A DNA stretch of 64,000 nt from Actinomyces weissii (GTDB lineage: Bacteria > Actinomycetota > Actinomycetes > Actinomycetales > Actinomycetaceae), in NCBI RefSeq assembly GCF_016598775.1, contig NZ_CP066802.1:310001-374000 (forward strand), in the 5' to 3' direction. The notes beneath the pieces were generated by a model that was not told the DNA's origin, did no database searches, and saw nothing but the letters and a program-made list of their open reading frames with translations. Below, piece after piece: positions 8,902-16,517 of the stretch; within the stretch, counting starts at the first letter, position 1, and every line of letters starts with the position of its first letter. The position numbers and the translations under genes were made by a program.

Positions 8902-11900
8902 ATGAGGATCCGACCCAACTCCCTACTAGCGCGCCTGTGCGCGGTCGCAGGTGCCCTGGCCATCAGCGGCCTGGGCGTGGGTGCCGCCGCACCAGGCACC
9001 ACCCCGGCCGCCGTCGCCGCCGACGCCGCCAACGTCGCCCTGGCCACCGCCGGGGCCCGCGTGACCGCCTCCGGCACCGAGGTCAGCGACAGGTTCCAGC
9101 CGGACACGATCATTGACGGCAACACCGAAGGCGCCTCCCGCTGGTCCTCCGACAAGAGCGACCAGGCCTGGATCGCCGTCGAGCTGGCCCAGTCCACCAC
9201 CGTCGACCACGTGACCATCCACTGGGAGACCGCCTGCGCCGCGGCCTACCACCTGGAGGTCTCCAACGACGGCGCCCAGTGGACCCGCGCCACCGACACC
9301 ATCCGGCCCACCTGCGGCACCGTAGACACCCAGAGCCTCAAGCCAGAGGTGGCGGGCCAGCAGTGGAAGCACGTCAAGATGCAGGCCGAGGCCCGCACCC
9401 CCTTCAACGGCCAGTACTACGGGGTCTCCCTGTACGAGCTGGAGGTGTGGAACGGCCCGGTCCCCCAGTCACCCGACACCAAGCTGCACCTGGTGCCCCT
9501 GCCCACGGACCTCCAGGACGACTCGGCCACCAAGCAGCCCTTCACCCTGGACCCCAGCAGCCGCGTGGTGGTCGCGGGCGACAAGGGCGCCGCGGTGGCC
9601 GAGATCCTCGCCAGCGAGCTGCGCGCGGCCACCGGTTACGAGATCCCGGTGGTGGAGAGCAACGGTGCCAAGGACACCGACATCGTGCTGGCCACCGGTG
9701 ACCCGGCGGTAGGCAAGGGGCGGGCCCAGGAGGCGTACTCCCTGACGGTCTCCTCCGAAGGCGTGCTGGTCACCGCCAGCAGCGACCACGGCCTGTTCAA
9801 CGGGACACGCACCCTCAAGCAGCTCTTCCCGCCCGCCGTCGAGTCCCCCACGGCAGTGACCCAGGTGTGGACGGCGCCCGCCGTCTCCATCAAGGACGCG
9901 CCGCGCTTCGAGTACCGCTCGATCATGCTGGACCCGGCCCGCTCCTTCCTGCCGGTGGAGGACGTCAAGAAGATCATCGACCAGATGGGCGACCTCAAGA
10001 TGAGCTCGCTGCACCTGCACCTGGCTGACGACCAGGGCTGGCGCATCGAGATCACCAACGACGGGCGCGTCCAGGGTGACACCATCGACTACACCAGGCT
10101 GACCGAGGTCTCCGGCAAGACCTCCATGAACACCCACGACCGGGCCCCAGACAACGAGCTGGGCCGCACCGGCTTCTACACGCAGGCCCAGTACAAGGAG
10201 ATCGTCGCCTACGCCGGGGCCAAGCACATCACCGTGATCCCGGAGATCGACCTGCCTGGGCACACCAACGCCGCCCTGCACGCCATCCCCGAGCTGAACA
10301 CGGCCGGGGCCTCCCACCAGGGCACCAGCGAGCAGCCCACCGCCCCCGCCAACGGCACCGGCAGCGTGGGATACTCCTACCTGGACCCGGACTCGGAGGT
10401 CAGCTACACCTTCATGCGTCACGTGCTCAAGCAGGTGGCGGCCATGACCCCCGGGCCCTACCTCCACGTCGGTGGCGACGAGTCCCACGACTTCGTGACC
10501 CGGCACGGGATCGCTGACTTCAACGAGATGGTCCGCCGTATCGGTGAGATCGTGCGTGAGACCGGCAAGAACCGTCTGGGCTGGTCGGAGATCGCCACCT
10601 CCACGCTGCAGGCGGGCGACGGCGTCCAGTACTGGGTGGGTGACACCCGGAACGTGACGCGCGCGGTGACCCGTGAGGGTGCCAAGGTGCTCATGACCAA
10701 GGCCGACGCCGCCTACCTGGACCAGAAGTACACGCCCAAGACCCCGATCGCCATCAGCTGGGCCTGCAGCGGTGACTGCGACCTGCGCCACTACTACACC
10801 TGGGACCCGGCCACGGTGATCGGCGGGGTCGACGACAGCAAGCTCCTGGGGCTGGAGGGGCCGCTGTGGTCCGAGACCCAGCGTGGTGGGGACCAGACCG
10901 AGTTCCTGCTGTGGGCCCGGGCCGCCAGCCACGCTGAGATCGGCTGGTCCGAGCAGAGTGACCGTGACGTAAACGACTTCGTCAAGCGCATGGTCACCCA
11001 GGGCTCCCGCTGGGCCTTTGAGCACACCAACTACTTTGACAGCCCCCAGGTGACCTGGGGCGTGGACCTGGCTGGCACTGCTGGCCTTACCGCCCCCACC
11101 GGCCAGGAGGTGACCCTGCCGCTGGGCCTGCTCTCCGCGCCGGGCACCAAGACTGACGGCACCTCGCTGACGGTGGACACGGTTGACGACGCCGACGGCC
11201 GCTCCGCCTCGGTCCTGCCTGCGGGCTCCAGCGTGTCCGTCAGCTGGGGCGACGGCAGCGCCGACACCACGGCCACCATCAAGGCTGACCGTCCGCGCAC
11301 CGCCTACTACGCGGCGGGCCTGTACCGTCTGCTGGGCAGCCACCGCTACGCCAGCGCGGGCGACTACACCCTCACCCTGACGGTGGGCGGCAAGTCAGTG
11401 ACCACGGTGGTCCACGTGGCCGACGGCGCCACGGCCACGGCCCTGCCCGCCGAGTGGGACCCCTCTGTCAGTGCTACCGCCAACGTGCCGGACACGGACT
11501 TCAAGGTCGGTGACCGGGTCCTCATGGAGGTGCGTGGCTTTGAGCCGGGCAGCTACGTCGCCATCAGCATCGGTGGCGTTGAGCTGGGTCGGTTCCGGGC
11601 GGACCAGGACGGCAACCGCCTGGAGCAGTGGGTGAACATCCCCGGTTTCGTCTACGACGGTGCGGACCAGGACCTGACCTTCTCCAACGGCACCCGCAGC
11701 GTCACCGTGAAGGTGAGTGTCAACGGTGGGCGGGTCAGGCTGGCTAACGCCTTGGACCACAGTGAGCTGACCCTGGTGGACTTCGACTCGGAAGAGACGG
11801 TGGGGGAGCCCCGCCCCAACGGTCCCGCGGCCGCGGCGATCGACGGCGACCCGGCGTCCTTCTGGCACACGAGGTGGAAGGGCGGCAGCGACCAGTTCCC

Positions 11901-12723
11901 CCACCACATCACTCTGGGGCTGCCGCAGGGCAAGACCTGCAAGGTGACTGGTTTCGAGTACACCGGACGTCGGGACCTCTCCAACACCCGGGTGAAGGAC
12001 TACACGCTGTCGGTGTCTGAGGACGGCAGCAGCTGGACCGAGGTGGCCTCCGGGCGCCTGGAGGACACCGCCTCCCCGCAGGCGGTGAACCTGCCTGCGG
12101 AGAAGGTCGCGCAGGCCAAGCTCGTCAAGATGACGCAGCTGAGCTCGCACAACGGTGACGCCTTCGGGGGTGCTGCCGAGATCCGTGTGGGCGCGCTGTG
12201 CGCTGAGCCGGGGGAGCAGCCGGGTGACGGGCCGACGGCGGGGCCGAGTGCGTCGCCGTCTGCTGCTCCGTCGGCGTCGCCGTCGGCTGAGCCGACGGTG
12301 AAGCCGACTGGGGCGCCGGGCGGGCCGGTGGTGCCGGAGGGTGCCAAGCCTGCTTATGTGTCGGCTGTGGAGGCCAAGGGCAACGGCAAGCTGCTTTATG
12401 GTGACTGGGACGGTGACGGCGACGACAGCTGGGCTGTGCGTGTGGGCACCCGCGTGGTGTTCTATGCGGACAACCGGGTGGACGCGCCGGTGTACGCCTC
12501 GATCTCGCTGGGGCGCAGCACCGACCAGGTGCTGGTTGGTGACTGGGACGGTGACGGGTATGACACCCTGGCGCTGCGCCGGGGGACCACGGTGCTGACC
12601 CAGAAGAAGCTCACGAGCACGTCCACCGAGCGGGTGGTGGTGGAGGGTATTACCCGGACCAGCCCGGTGAAGGTGGTCAAGGGCGTGGAGCCTGGTGGCA
12701 GGGACGTGATCGTCCTGGGCTGA
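8902..12723 (+). CDS. Secreted beta-N-acetylhexosaminidase, glycoside hydrolase family 20
   Basis: A 1273-residue enzyme predicted to remove terminal N-acetylglucosamine or N-acetylgalactosamine. The start is set by AGGAAGG just upstream and a clear signal peptide (about residues 1-42). Order: F5/8 C-type module (about 45-185), GH20b domain (about 190-320, from LHLVPLPTDL), and the GH20 barrel beginning FEYRSIMLDPARSF, with the catalytic Asp526-Glu527 pair in HVGGDESHD. Next come a PKD-like domain (about 760-840), a beta domain, a second F5/8 C-type module (about 955-1105) that resembles the sialidase module, and a Ser/Pro/Thr linker. The C-terminus is the GDWDGDG module (about 1161-1273). 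The substrate-assisted mechanism is known for GH20; the exact linkage preference cannot be read here. It completes a sialidase, galactosidase, hexosaminidase series. Confidence 0.95.
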   Translation: MRIRPNSLLARLCAVAGALAISGLGVGAAAPGTTPAAVAADAANVALATAGARVTASGTEVSDRFQPDTIIDGNTEGASRWSSDKSDQAWIAVELAQSTTVDHVTIHWETACAAAYHLEVSNDGAQWTRATDTIRPTCGTVDTQSLKPEVAGQQWKHVKMQAEARTPFNGQYYGVSLYELEVWNGPVPQSPDTKLHLVPLPTDLQDDSATKQPFTLDPSSRVVVAGDKGAAVAEILASELRAATGYEIPVVESNGAKDTDIVLATGDPAVGKGRAQEAYSLTVSSEGVLVTASSDHGLFNGTRTLKQLFPPAVESPTAVTQVWTAPAVSIKDAPRFEYRSIMLDPARSFLPVEDVKKIIDQMGDLKMSSLHLHLADDQGWRIEITNDGRVQGDTIDYTRLTEVSGKTSMNTHDRAPDNELGRTGFYTQAQYKEIVAYAGAKHITVIPEIDLPGHTNAALHAIPELNTAGASHQGTSEQPTAPANGTGSVGYSYLDPDSEVSYTFMRHVLKQVAAMTPGPYLHVGGDESHDFVTRHGIADFNEMVRRIGEIVRETGKNRLGWSEIATSTLQAGDGVQYWVGDTRNVTRAVTREGAKVLMTKADAAYLDQKYTPKTPIAISWACSGDCDLRHYYTWDPATVIGGVDDSKLLGLEGPLWSETQRGGDQTEFLLWARAASHAEIGWSEQSDRDVNDFVKRMVTQGSRWAFEHTNYFDSPQVTWGVDLAGTAGLTAPTGQEVTLPLGLLSAPGTKTDGTSLTVDTVDDADGRSASVLPAGSSVSVSWGDGSADTTATIKADRPRTAYYAAGLYRLLGSHRYASAGDYTLTLTVGGKSVTTVVHVADGATATALPAEWDPSVSATANVPDTDFKVGDRVLMEVRGFEPGSYVAISIGGVELGRFRADQDGNRLEQWVNIPGFVYDGADQDLTFSNGTRSVTVKVSVNGGRVRLANALDHSELTLVDFDSEETVGEPRPNGPAAAAIDGDPASFWHTRWKGGSDQFPHHITLGLPQGKTCKVTGFEYTGRRDLSNTRVKDYTLSVSEDGSSWTEVASGRLEDTASPQAVNLPAEKVAQAKLVKMTQLSSHNGDAFGGAAEIRVGALCAEPGEQPGDGPTAGPSASPSAAPSASPSAEPTVKPTGAPGGPVVPEGAKPAYVSAVEAKGNGKLLYGDWDGDGDDSWAVRVGTRVVFYADNRVDAPVYASISLGRSTDQVLVGDWDGDGYDTLALRRGTTVLTQKKLTSTSTERVVVEGITRTSPVKVVKGVEPGGRDVIVLG

Positions 12724-12736
12724 CCTGTCCTGCCTC

Positions 12737-12783
12737 GGGCTGAGGTGAGCGCCTTGGGCTGAGGTGAGCGCCTTGGGCTGAGG
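12737..12783. repeat. 19-bp tandem repeat, about 2.5 copies
   Basis: GGGCTGAGGTGAGCGCCTT is repeated at 12737-12755 and 12756-12774, with a partial copy to 12783, immediately after the GH20 stop. It forms the start of a 532-bp gap (12724-13255) with no convincing gene; the gap also holds a 60-bp-period repeat and copy B of the dispersed element. Confidence 0.85.
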
Positions 12784-12880
12784 GGCTGCTTGGTTCCGGT
12801 CGGGCCTGGCGCGGTAGGGCTGTGTTCCTGCCGCGCCAGGCCCGTTTCTGTGGGTGTCCTGGCTACCTGCCCGGGGGCGA

Positions 12881-12965
12881 CGTCGTCGTGTGCCGTCGTT
12901 GGTGGGCTGGTCGCGTAAGCGCTTGCGTTTGCAGGGGTGACGACGTCGTGTGCCGTCGTTGGTGG
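12881..12965. repeat. Direct repeat with 60-bp spacing
   Basis: A near-identical 25-bp block (CGACGTCGTGTGCCGTCGTT followed by GGTGG, with one early mismatch) occurs at 12881-12905 and 12941-12965, exactly 60 bp apart. It is non-coding as far as can be seen. Confidence 0.8.
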
Positions 12966-13074
12966 CATGACCGTTGCAGCGGTGGGGTGCTGTGGTGGCT
13001 GCTGTTCTGGGGCTGGTTTCTGGCGTCTGCGTGGGGGTTGTTTTCTGTGGGACTTCGGGGGGTAACGGTCGGTG

Positions 13075-13164
13075 CGTACCGGTCTGGTGAGCCATATGTC
13101 CCGGTCTCGCGAGACCGGGACATCGGTACCGCGAGACCGGGACATATGCACCACGAGATCCGGG
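13075..13164 (+). repeat. Dispersed 22-bp-unit element, copy B (inverted form)
   Basis: Has the same architecture as copy A: a CGTACCGGTCT head, one forward type-a unit (13087-13108), a central GC, then reverse units at 13111-13132 (type b) and 13133-13154 (variant of a). The junction recreates the identical 28-bp palindrome at 13096-13123. It sits between the GH20 gene and the nitroreductase. Confidence 0.85.
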
Positions 13165-13255
13165 AGCACCGAACAGCCTGTGGACAACCGCCCCGCAAGC
13201 AGACGCGCACCCCGTCGTCGTCGTCGCCAGCCCCCGACCTGGCTATGGTCGGTAC

Positions 13256-14047
13256 ATGACCGCAACAGACCTGCGCACCCCGGAAAGCACCCCGGTGTCC
13301 AACGAGACGCTGCGCAGCATCATGTCCCACCGCACCATCCGCGCCTTCACCCCGGAGCCGCTGCCGCCGGAGCTGGTCACCACCCTCCTGGAGGCCGCCC
13401 GGCACGCCCCCACCTCCTCCTTCCAGCAGCAGTGCACCATCATCCGGGTGCTCGACCCCCAGGTCCGTGAGCAGCTGCACCAGGCCTCCGGGCAGCCCTA
13501 CGTGGGCGGCCGCGCCGGAGAGCTGTTCGTGCTGGTCGCTGACCTGCACCGCAACGCCTGGCTGCGGGAGCGCGCAGGCGCGGACCTCGCCCCCCTGGAG
13601 ACGACGAACCTCTTCCTCCAGGCCGTGGAGGACGTCCTGCTAGCCGCCCAGAACATGGTGGTGGCCGCCGAGTCCCTGGGGCTGGGCACCTGCTACCTGG
13701 GCTCCCTGCTGGGGGACCCCCGCCTGGTCATCTCCGCCCTGCAGCTGCCGGCGCGCACCTTCCCGGTAGTGGGACTGCTGGTCGGCCACCCGGCCCAGGA
13801 CCCCCAGCTCAAGCCCCGCCTGCCCCTGAGTGTCACCACCGCGGTGGACAGGTACCCGCATCCCGCTGACCACGCCGACGCCTTCGCCGAGTACGACCAG
13901 CTCGTCCAGTGCTACTACGACCTGCGTGAGGCCAACCGGCGCGTGGACTCCTTCAGCCAGCAGATCGCCTCCGCCCTGGGCAGCGGGCGCGCCTCCCGGT
14001 CCCCGGTCCTGGAGGTGCTGCACGAGCAGCGCCTGTGCCTGCGGTAA
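13256..14047 (+). CDS. Nitroreductase-family flavin oxidoreductase
   Basis: A 263-residue protein of the NfsA/FMN nitroreductase fold, expected to use NAD(P)H to reduce nitro compounds, quinones or flavins in the cytoplasm. Family features are the N-terminal SHRTIRAFTPEPLPPE (FMN-phosphate contact region), ARHAPTSSFQQQ, and a central AESLGLGTCYLGSL segment typical of the second half of the fold. The C-terminal helical tail (about 205-263) matches the longer NfsA-like subgroup. Its stop is 10 bp before the next gene, so the two are probably cotranscribed. The physiological substrate cannot be inferred. Confidence 0.85.
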   Translation: MTATDLRTPESTPVSNETLRSIMSHRTIRAFTPEPLPPELVTTLLEAARHAPTSSFQQQCTIIRVLDPQVREQLHQASGQPYVGGRAGELFVLVADLHRNAWLRERAGADLAPLETTNLFLQAVEDVLLAAQNMVVAAESLGLGTCYLGSLLGDPRLVISALQLPARTFPVVGLLVGHPAQDPQLKPRLPLSVTTAVDRYPHPADHADAFAEYDQLVQCYYDLREANRRVDSFSQQIASALGSGRASRSPVLEVLHEQRLCLR

Positions 14048-14057
14048 GGGGCTGGGT

Positions 14058-14921
14058 ATGAGCCAGAACAACGGGGCCACGCCGACGGCGGAGCGGGTGC
14101 CCACGCTCGCCCAGTTCACCTTCCCGGTGGCGCTGGTGGTCACCGAGGGTGGGCGTACCGTCCTGGAGGCCGGGCGCACCACCGAGGTCTTCCCCTTCGC
14201 CTCCGTGACCAAGCCGATCGTCGCCTGGGCCGCCCTGGTGGCGGTGGAGCGCGGGATGCTGCACCTGGACGACCCGGCCGCGCCGCCGTCGTCACCGTTG
14301 GCGGGGGCGACGGTCCGCCACCTGCTGGCGCACGCCTCCGGGGTGTCCCTGGACGGGCCGGCGGCTGACGGCAGTGAGGTCCTGCGGGCGGCGCCGGGGG
14401 AGCGGCGCATCTACTCCAACCGCGGTATCGAGCTGCTGGGGCAGCGCCTGGAGGAGGCGACGGCGACCCCCCTGGAGGCCTGGGTGGAGCAGACGGTGCT
14501 GGAGCCGCTGGGGATGGCGAGCGTCATGGTGCCCGGCTCTCCGGCGCACTCGGGGGCGGGTAACGCGCAGGACCTGTCGCGCTTCGCCCAGGAGCTGGCG
14601 GCGCCGACCCTGGTGGCAGCCGAGCTGGCGGCGGAGGCCTGCGCCCCGGTGTTCCCGGGGCTTAACGGCGTGGTTCCCGGCTACGGCCTGCACAAGCCCA
14701 ACGACTTCGGGCTGGGGGTGGAGGTCCGGGGCGGCAAGCACCCCCACTGGACCGGCGGCGGCAACAGCCCCCAGACCTTCGGGCACTTTGGCCAGTCCGG
14801 GTCCTTCCTGTGGGTGGATCCGGTGGCGGGGCGGCAGGCGGTGTTCCTGGGGGCGGAGCCTTTCGGGGAGCAGCACCGTCGTCTGTGGCCCGCCCTGAAC
14901 GACGAGGTGCTGGGCCTGTAG
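14058..14921 (+). CDS. Serine beta-lactamase-fold protein (class C / penicillin-binding family)
   Basis: A 287-residue protein with the active-site signatures of the beta-lactamase/DD-peptidase superfamily: SVTK (Ser49-Lys52) and YSN (Tyr119-Asn121), followed by HASGVSLDG and a late HWTGGG in the place of the KTG-type motif. No signal peptide is visible, which suggests a cytoplasmic esterase-like role rather than antibiotic resistance. The start at 14058 is 10 bases after the nitroreductase stop and follows a GGGG-rich ribosome site. The open frame extends far upstream inside the previous gene but shows no family similarity there. Confidence 0.82.
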   Translation: MSQNNGATPTAERVPTLAQFTFPVALVVTEGGRTVLEAGRTTEVFPFASVTKPIVAWAALVAVERGMLHLDDPAAPPSSPLAGATVRHLLAHASGVSLDGPAADGSEVLRAAPGERRIYSNRGIELLGQRLEEATATPLEAWVEQTVLEPLGMASVMVPGSPAHSGAGNAQDLSRFAQELAAPTLVAAELAAEACAPVFPGLNGVVPGYGLHKPNDFGLGVEVRGGKHPHWTGGGNSPQTFGHFGQSGSFLWVDPVAGRQAVFLGAEPFGEQHRRLWPALNDEVLGL

Positions 14922-14943
14922 GGCGACGGCGGGGCGCGGCGCG

Positions 14944-15139
14944 GCGTTCGTGCGGACGGCGGCAGGCGGCGTTTGTGGTGCCGGTGTGCGTTAGTGCGGA
15001 CGGCAGGCGTCTTTGTGGGGTAGGTGCAGCGTTCGTGCGGACGCTGCCAGCCCGGCGGGGGTGACGGCGGTGGGTCGCCTCAGCGCTGCGTTAGCGCAGA
15101 CGGAGCTAGACGGCCTCAGTGCGGCGTTCGTGCGGACGG
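14944..15139. repeat. Five degenerate copies of a 16-bp motif
   Basis: The motif GCGTTCGTGCGGACGG or a one- to three-base variant occurs at 14944-14959, 14988-15003, 15029-15044, 15088-15103 and 15124-15139 with irregular spacing (36-59 bp). It fills most of the 431-bp gap between the convergent beta-lactamase-fold and exonuclease III genes. No gene is convincing in this gap. Confidence 0.7.
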
Positions 15140-15221
15140 AGGTGGCGCGGCGTCGAGACATGTGGCGGGCAGCAGGTCCCGCCGTCGTCGAGAGCCCATC
15201 GGCCACCTCACCCCGACCGAG

Positions 15222-15320
15222 ATATCCACAACTTAGGCTCCCCTTACCGGTCTCGTGAGCCATATGTCCCGGTCTCGTGAGCCATATGTCCCGGTCTCGC
15301 GGTACCGATGTCCCGGTCTC
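15222..15320 (+). repeat. Dispersed 22-bp-unit element, copy C (direct form)
   Basis: Leader TATCCACAACTTAGGCTC followed by CCCTTACCGG and a partial unit, then three tandem forward units at 15255-15276 (a), 15277-15298 (a) and 15299-15320 (b). It lies at the end of the convergent gap before exonuclease III. Confidence 0.85.
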
Positions 15321-15352
15321 GCGGAGAACGGGAGGGAAGCGGGAGTGACTGG

Positions 15353-16156
15353 TCAGCGGAGGGTGACGATTACGGGGGCGTGGTCGGAGGCCCCCTTGCC
15401 CTTGCGCTCAAAACGGTCGATGGCCGCGCCGGAGACCCGCGCCGCCAGGGCGGCCGAGGCCTGCACGAAGTCGATCCGCATGCCCTCGTTCCTGGGGAAG
15501 CGCAGCTGCTGGTAGTCCCAGTAGGTGTAGCCGTCCACGAGCTCCCGGGTGACCTCACGCATGCCCACCTGCTCGAAGGCGGCGAAGGCGGCGCGCTCGG
15601 GGGCGGACACGTGCGTGGCCCCGGCAAAGGACCCCATGTCCCACACGTCCTCGTCCAGCGGGGCGACGTTCCAGTCGCCCACCAGCGCCAGCGCCAGCTC
15701 GGGCTCGGCGGCGAGCCACTGCCCGGTGGCCTGGCGCAGAGCCGCCAGCCACTCCAGCTTGTAGGCGTAGTGCGGGTGGCTGAGCTCGCGGCCGTTGGGC
15801 ACGTAGAGGCTCCACAGCCGTACCTGCTGTCCCGCAGCGCCCACGGTGGCGCCCAGGGCGCGGGCCTCGACGACGGGGCTGGCGCTCTCGTCCTTGGCCC
15901 AGGCGGGCTGCCCGGGGAAGCCGGTGGCCACCTCCTCCAGGCCGACGCGCGAGGCGATAGCCACCCCGTTCCACTGGTCCAGGCCGTGCACCGCCAGCTC
16001 GTAGCCAGCGTCCTCCAGGGCCTGGTGCGGGAACTGCTCGGGCTTGCACTTGATCTCCTGCATGGCCAGGACGTCAATGTCCTCCCGTTCCAGGAATCCC
16101 AGCACACGGTCAATGCGGGTGCGGATCGAGTTCACGTTCCAGGTGGCTAGTCGCAT
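15353..16156 (-). CDS. xthA: Exodeoxyribonuclease III
   Basis: An AP endonuclease/3'-5' exonuclease for base excision repair, 267 residues, the normal size for the family. Endonuclease/exonuclease/phosphatase motifs are in order: MRLATWNVNSIR at the N-terminus, AMQEIKCK (metal-binding Glu), GDWNVAP, MRIDFVQAS and the C-terminal SDHAPV catalytic His. The start at 16156 is fixed by the conserved N-terminus; an upstream Pro-rich extension to 16339 is open but implausible. Confidence 0.95.
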   Translation of the reverse strand: MRLATWNVNSIRTRIDRVLGFLEREDIDVLAMQEIKCKPEQFPHQALEDAGYELAVHGLDQWNGVAIASRVGLEEVATGFPGQPAWAKDESASPVVEARALGATVGAAGQQVRLWSLYVPNGRELSHPHYAYKLEWLAALRQATGQWLAAEPELALALVGDWNVAPLDEDVWDMGSFAGATHVSAPERAAFAAFEQVGMREVTRELVDGYTYWDYQQLRFPRNEGMRIDFVQASAALAARVSGAAIDRFERKGKGASDHAPVIVTLR

Positions 16157-16517
16157 GGTCGCAGCGTACCGAGGTCGAGGCCGCCTGGGCCGTGGGGGCG
16201 CCCACGGTCGTCCAGGCTGCTGGTGCACGGTGACGACGGCGCGCGGCGGCGGTCCCGGGGGCGGTTGCTGCGTGCGCTGCGGTGAGTGCGGGGGGGGCGA
16301 CGGCGGTCCCGGTGTCGCTGGAGGTGCCCTGGCTGCCAAGCCGCCTGAGGTGCCGTGAGGCGGCTGCGGAGCGGGCCCGGTGCCTACGGCTTCTCGTCGT
16401 CTTGTTGACTTTCACCCACCCCGCTCATTATCGTGTGCATGGAGTCAATTGCTTTCCCCGGCAATCGATCAGGACCGAGCATCGGGGCTTGGTTTCCGAC
16501 TCATCAGGAGAGGTTCA
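16157..16517. other. Divergent intergenic region, probable promoter area
   Basis: No gene is supported in these 361 bp. The right part (16400-16510) is AT-richer and holds a TTGACT box at 16405-16410 followed 15 bp later by CATTAT, a weak promoter candidate for the ABC operon. An ATTGC...GCAAT inverted repeat lies at 16448-16465. The ribosome site CAGGAGAGG is at its end. Confidence 0.4.

Noticed and set aside
9469..11343. A 624-codon minus-strand open frame opposite the hexosaminidase gene
   Set aside because: Low-complexity Gly/Val/His composition; shadow of the GH20 coding strand.
14058..14921. Antibiotic-resistance beta-lactamase
   Set aside because: Active-site motifs are present but there is no signal peptide, and this superfamily is mostly esterases and peptidases; resistance cannot be claimed.
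15255..15320. Possible small CRISPR array made of the 22-bp units
   Set aside because: Units are directly adjacent with no spacers, alternate between two types, and no cas genes are present.
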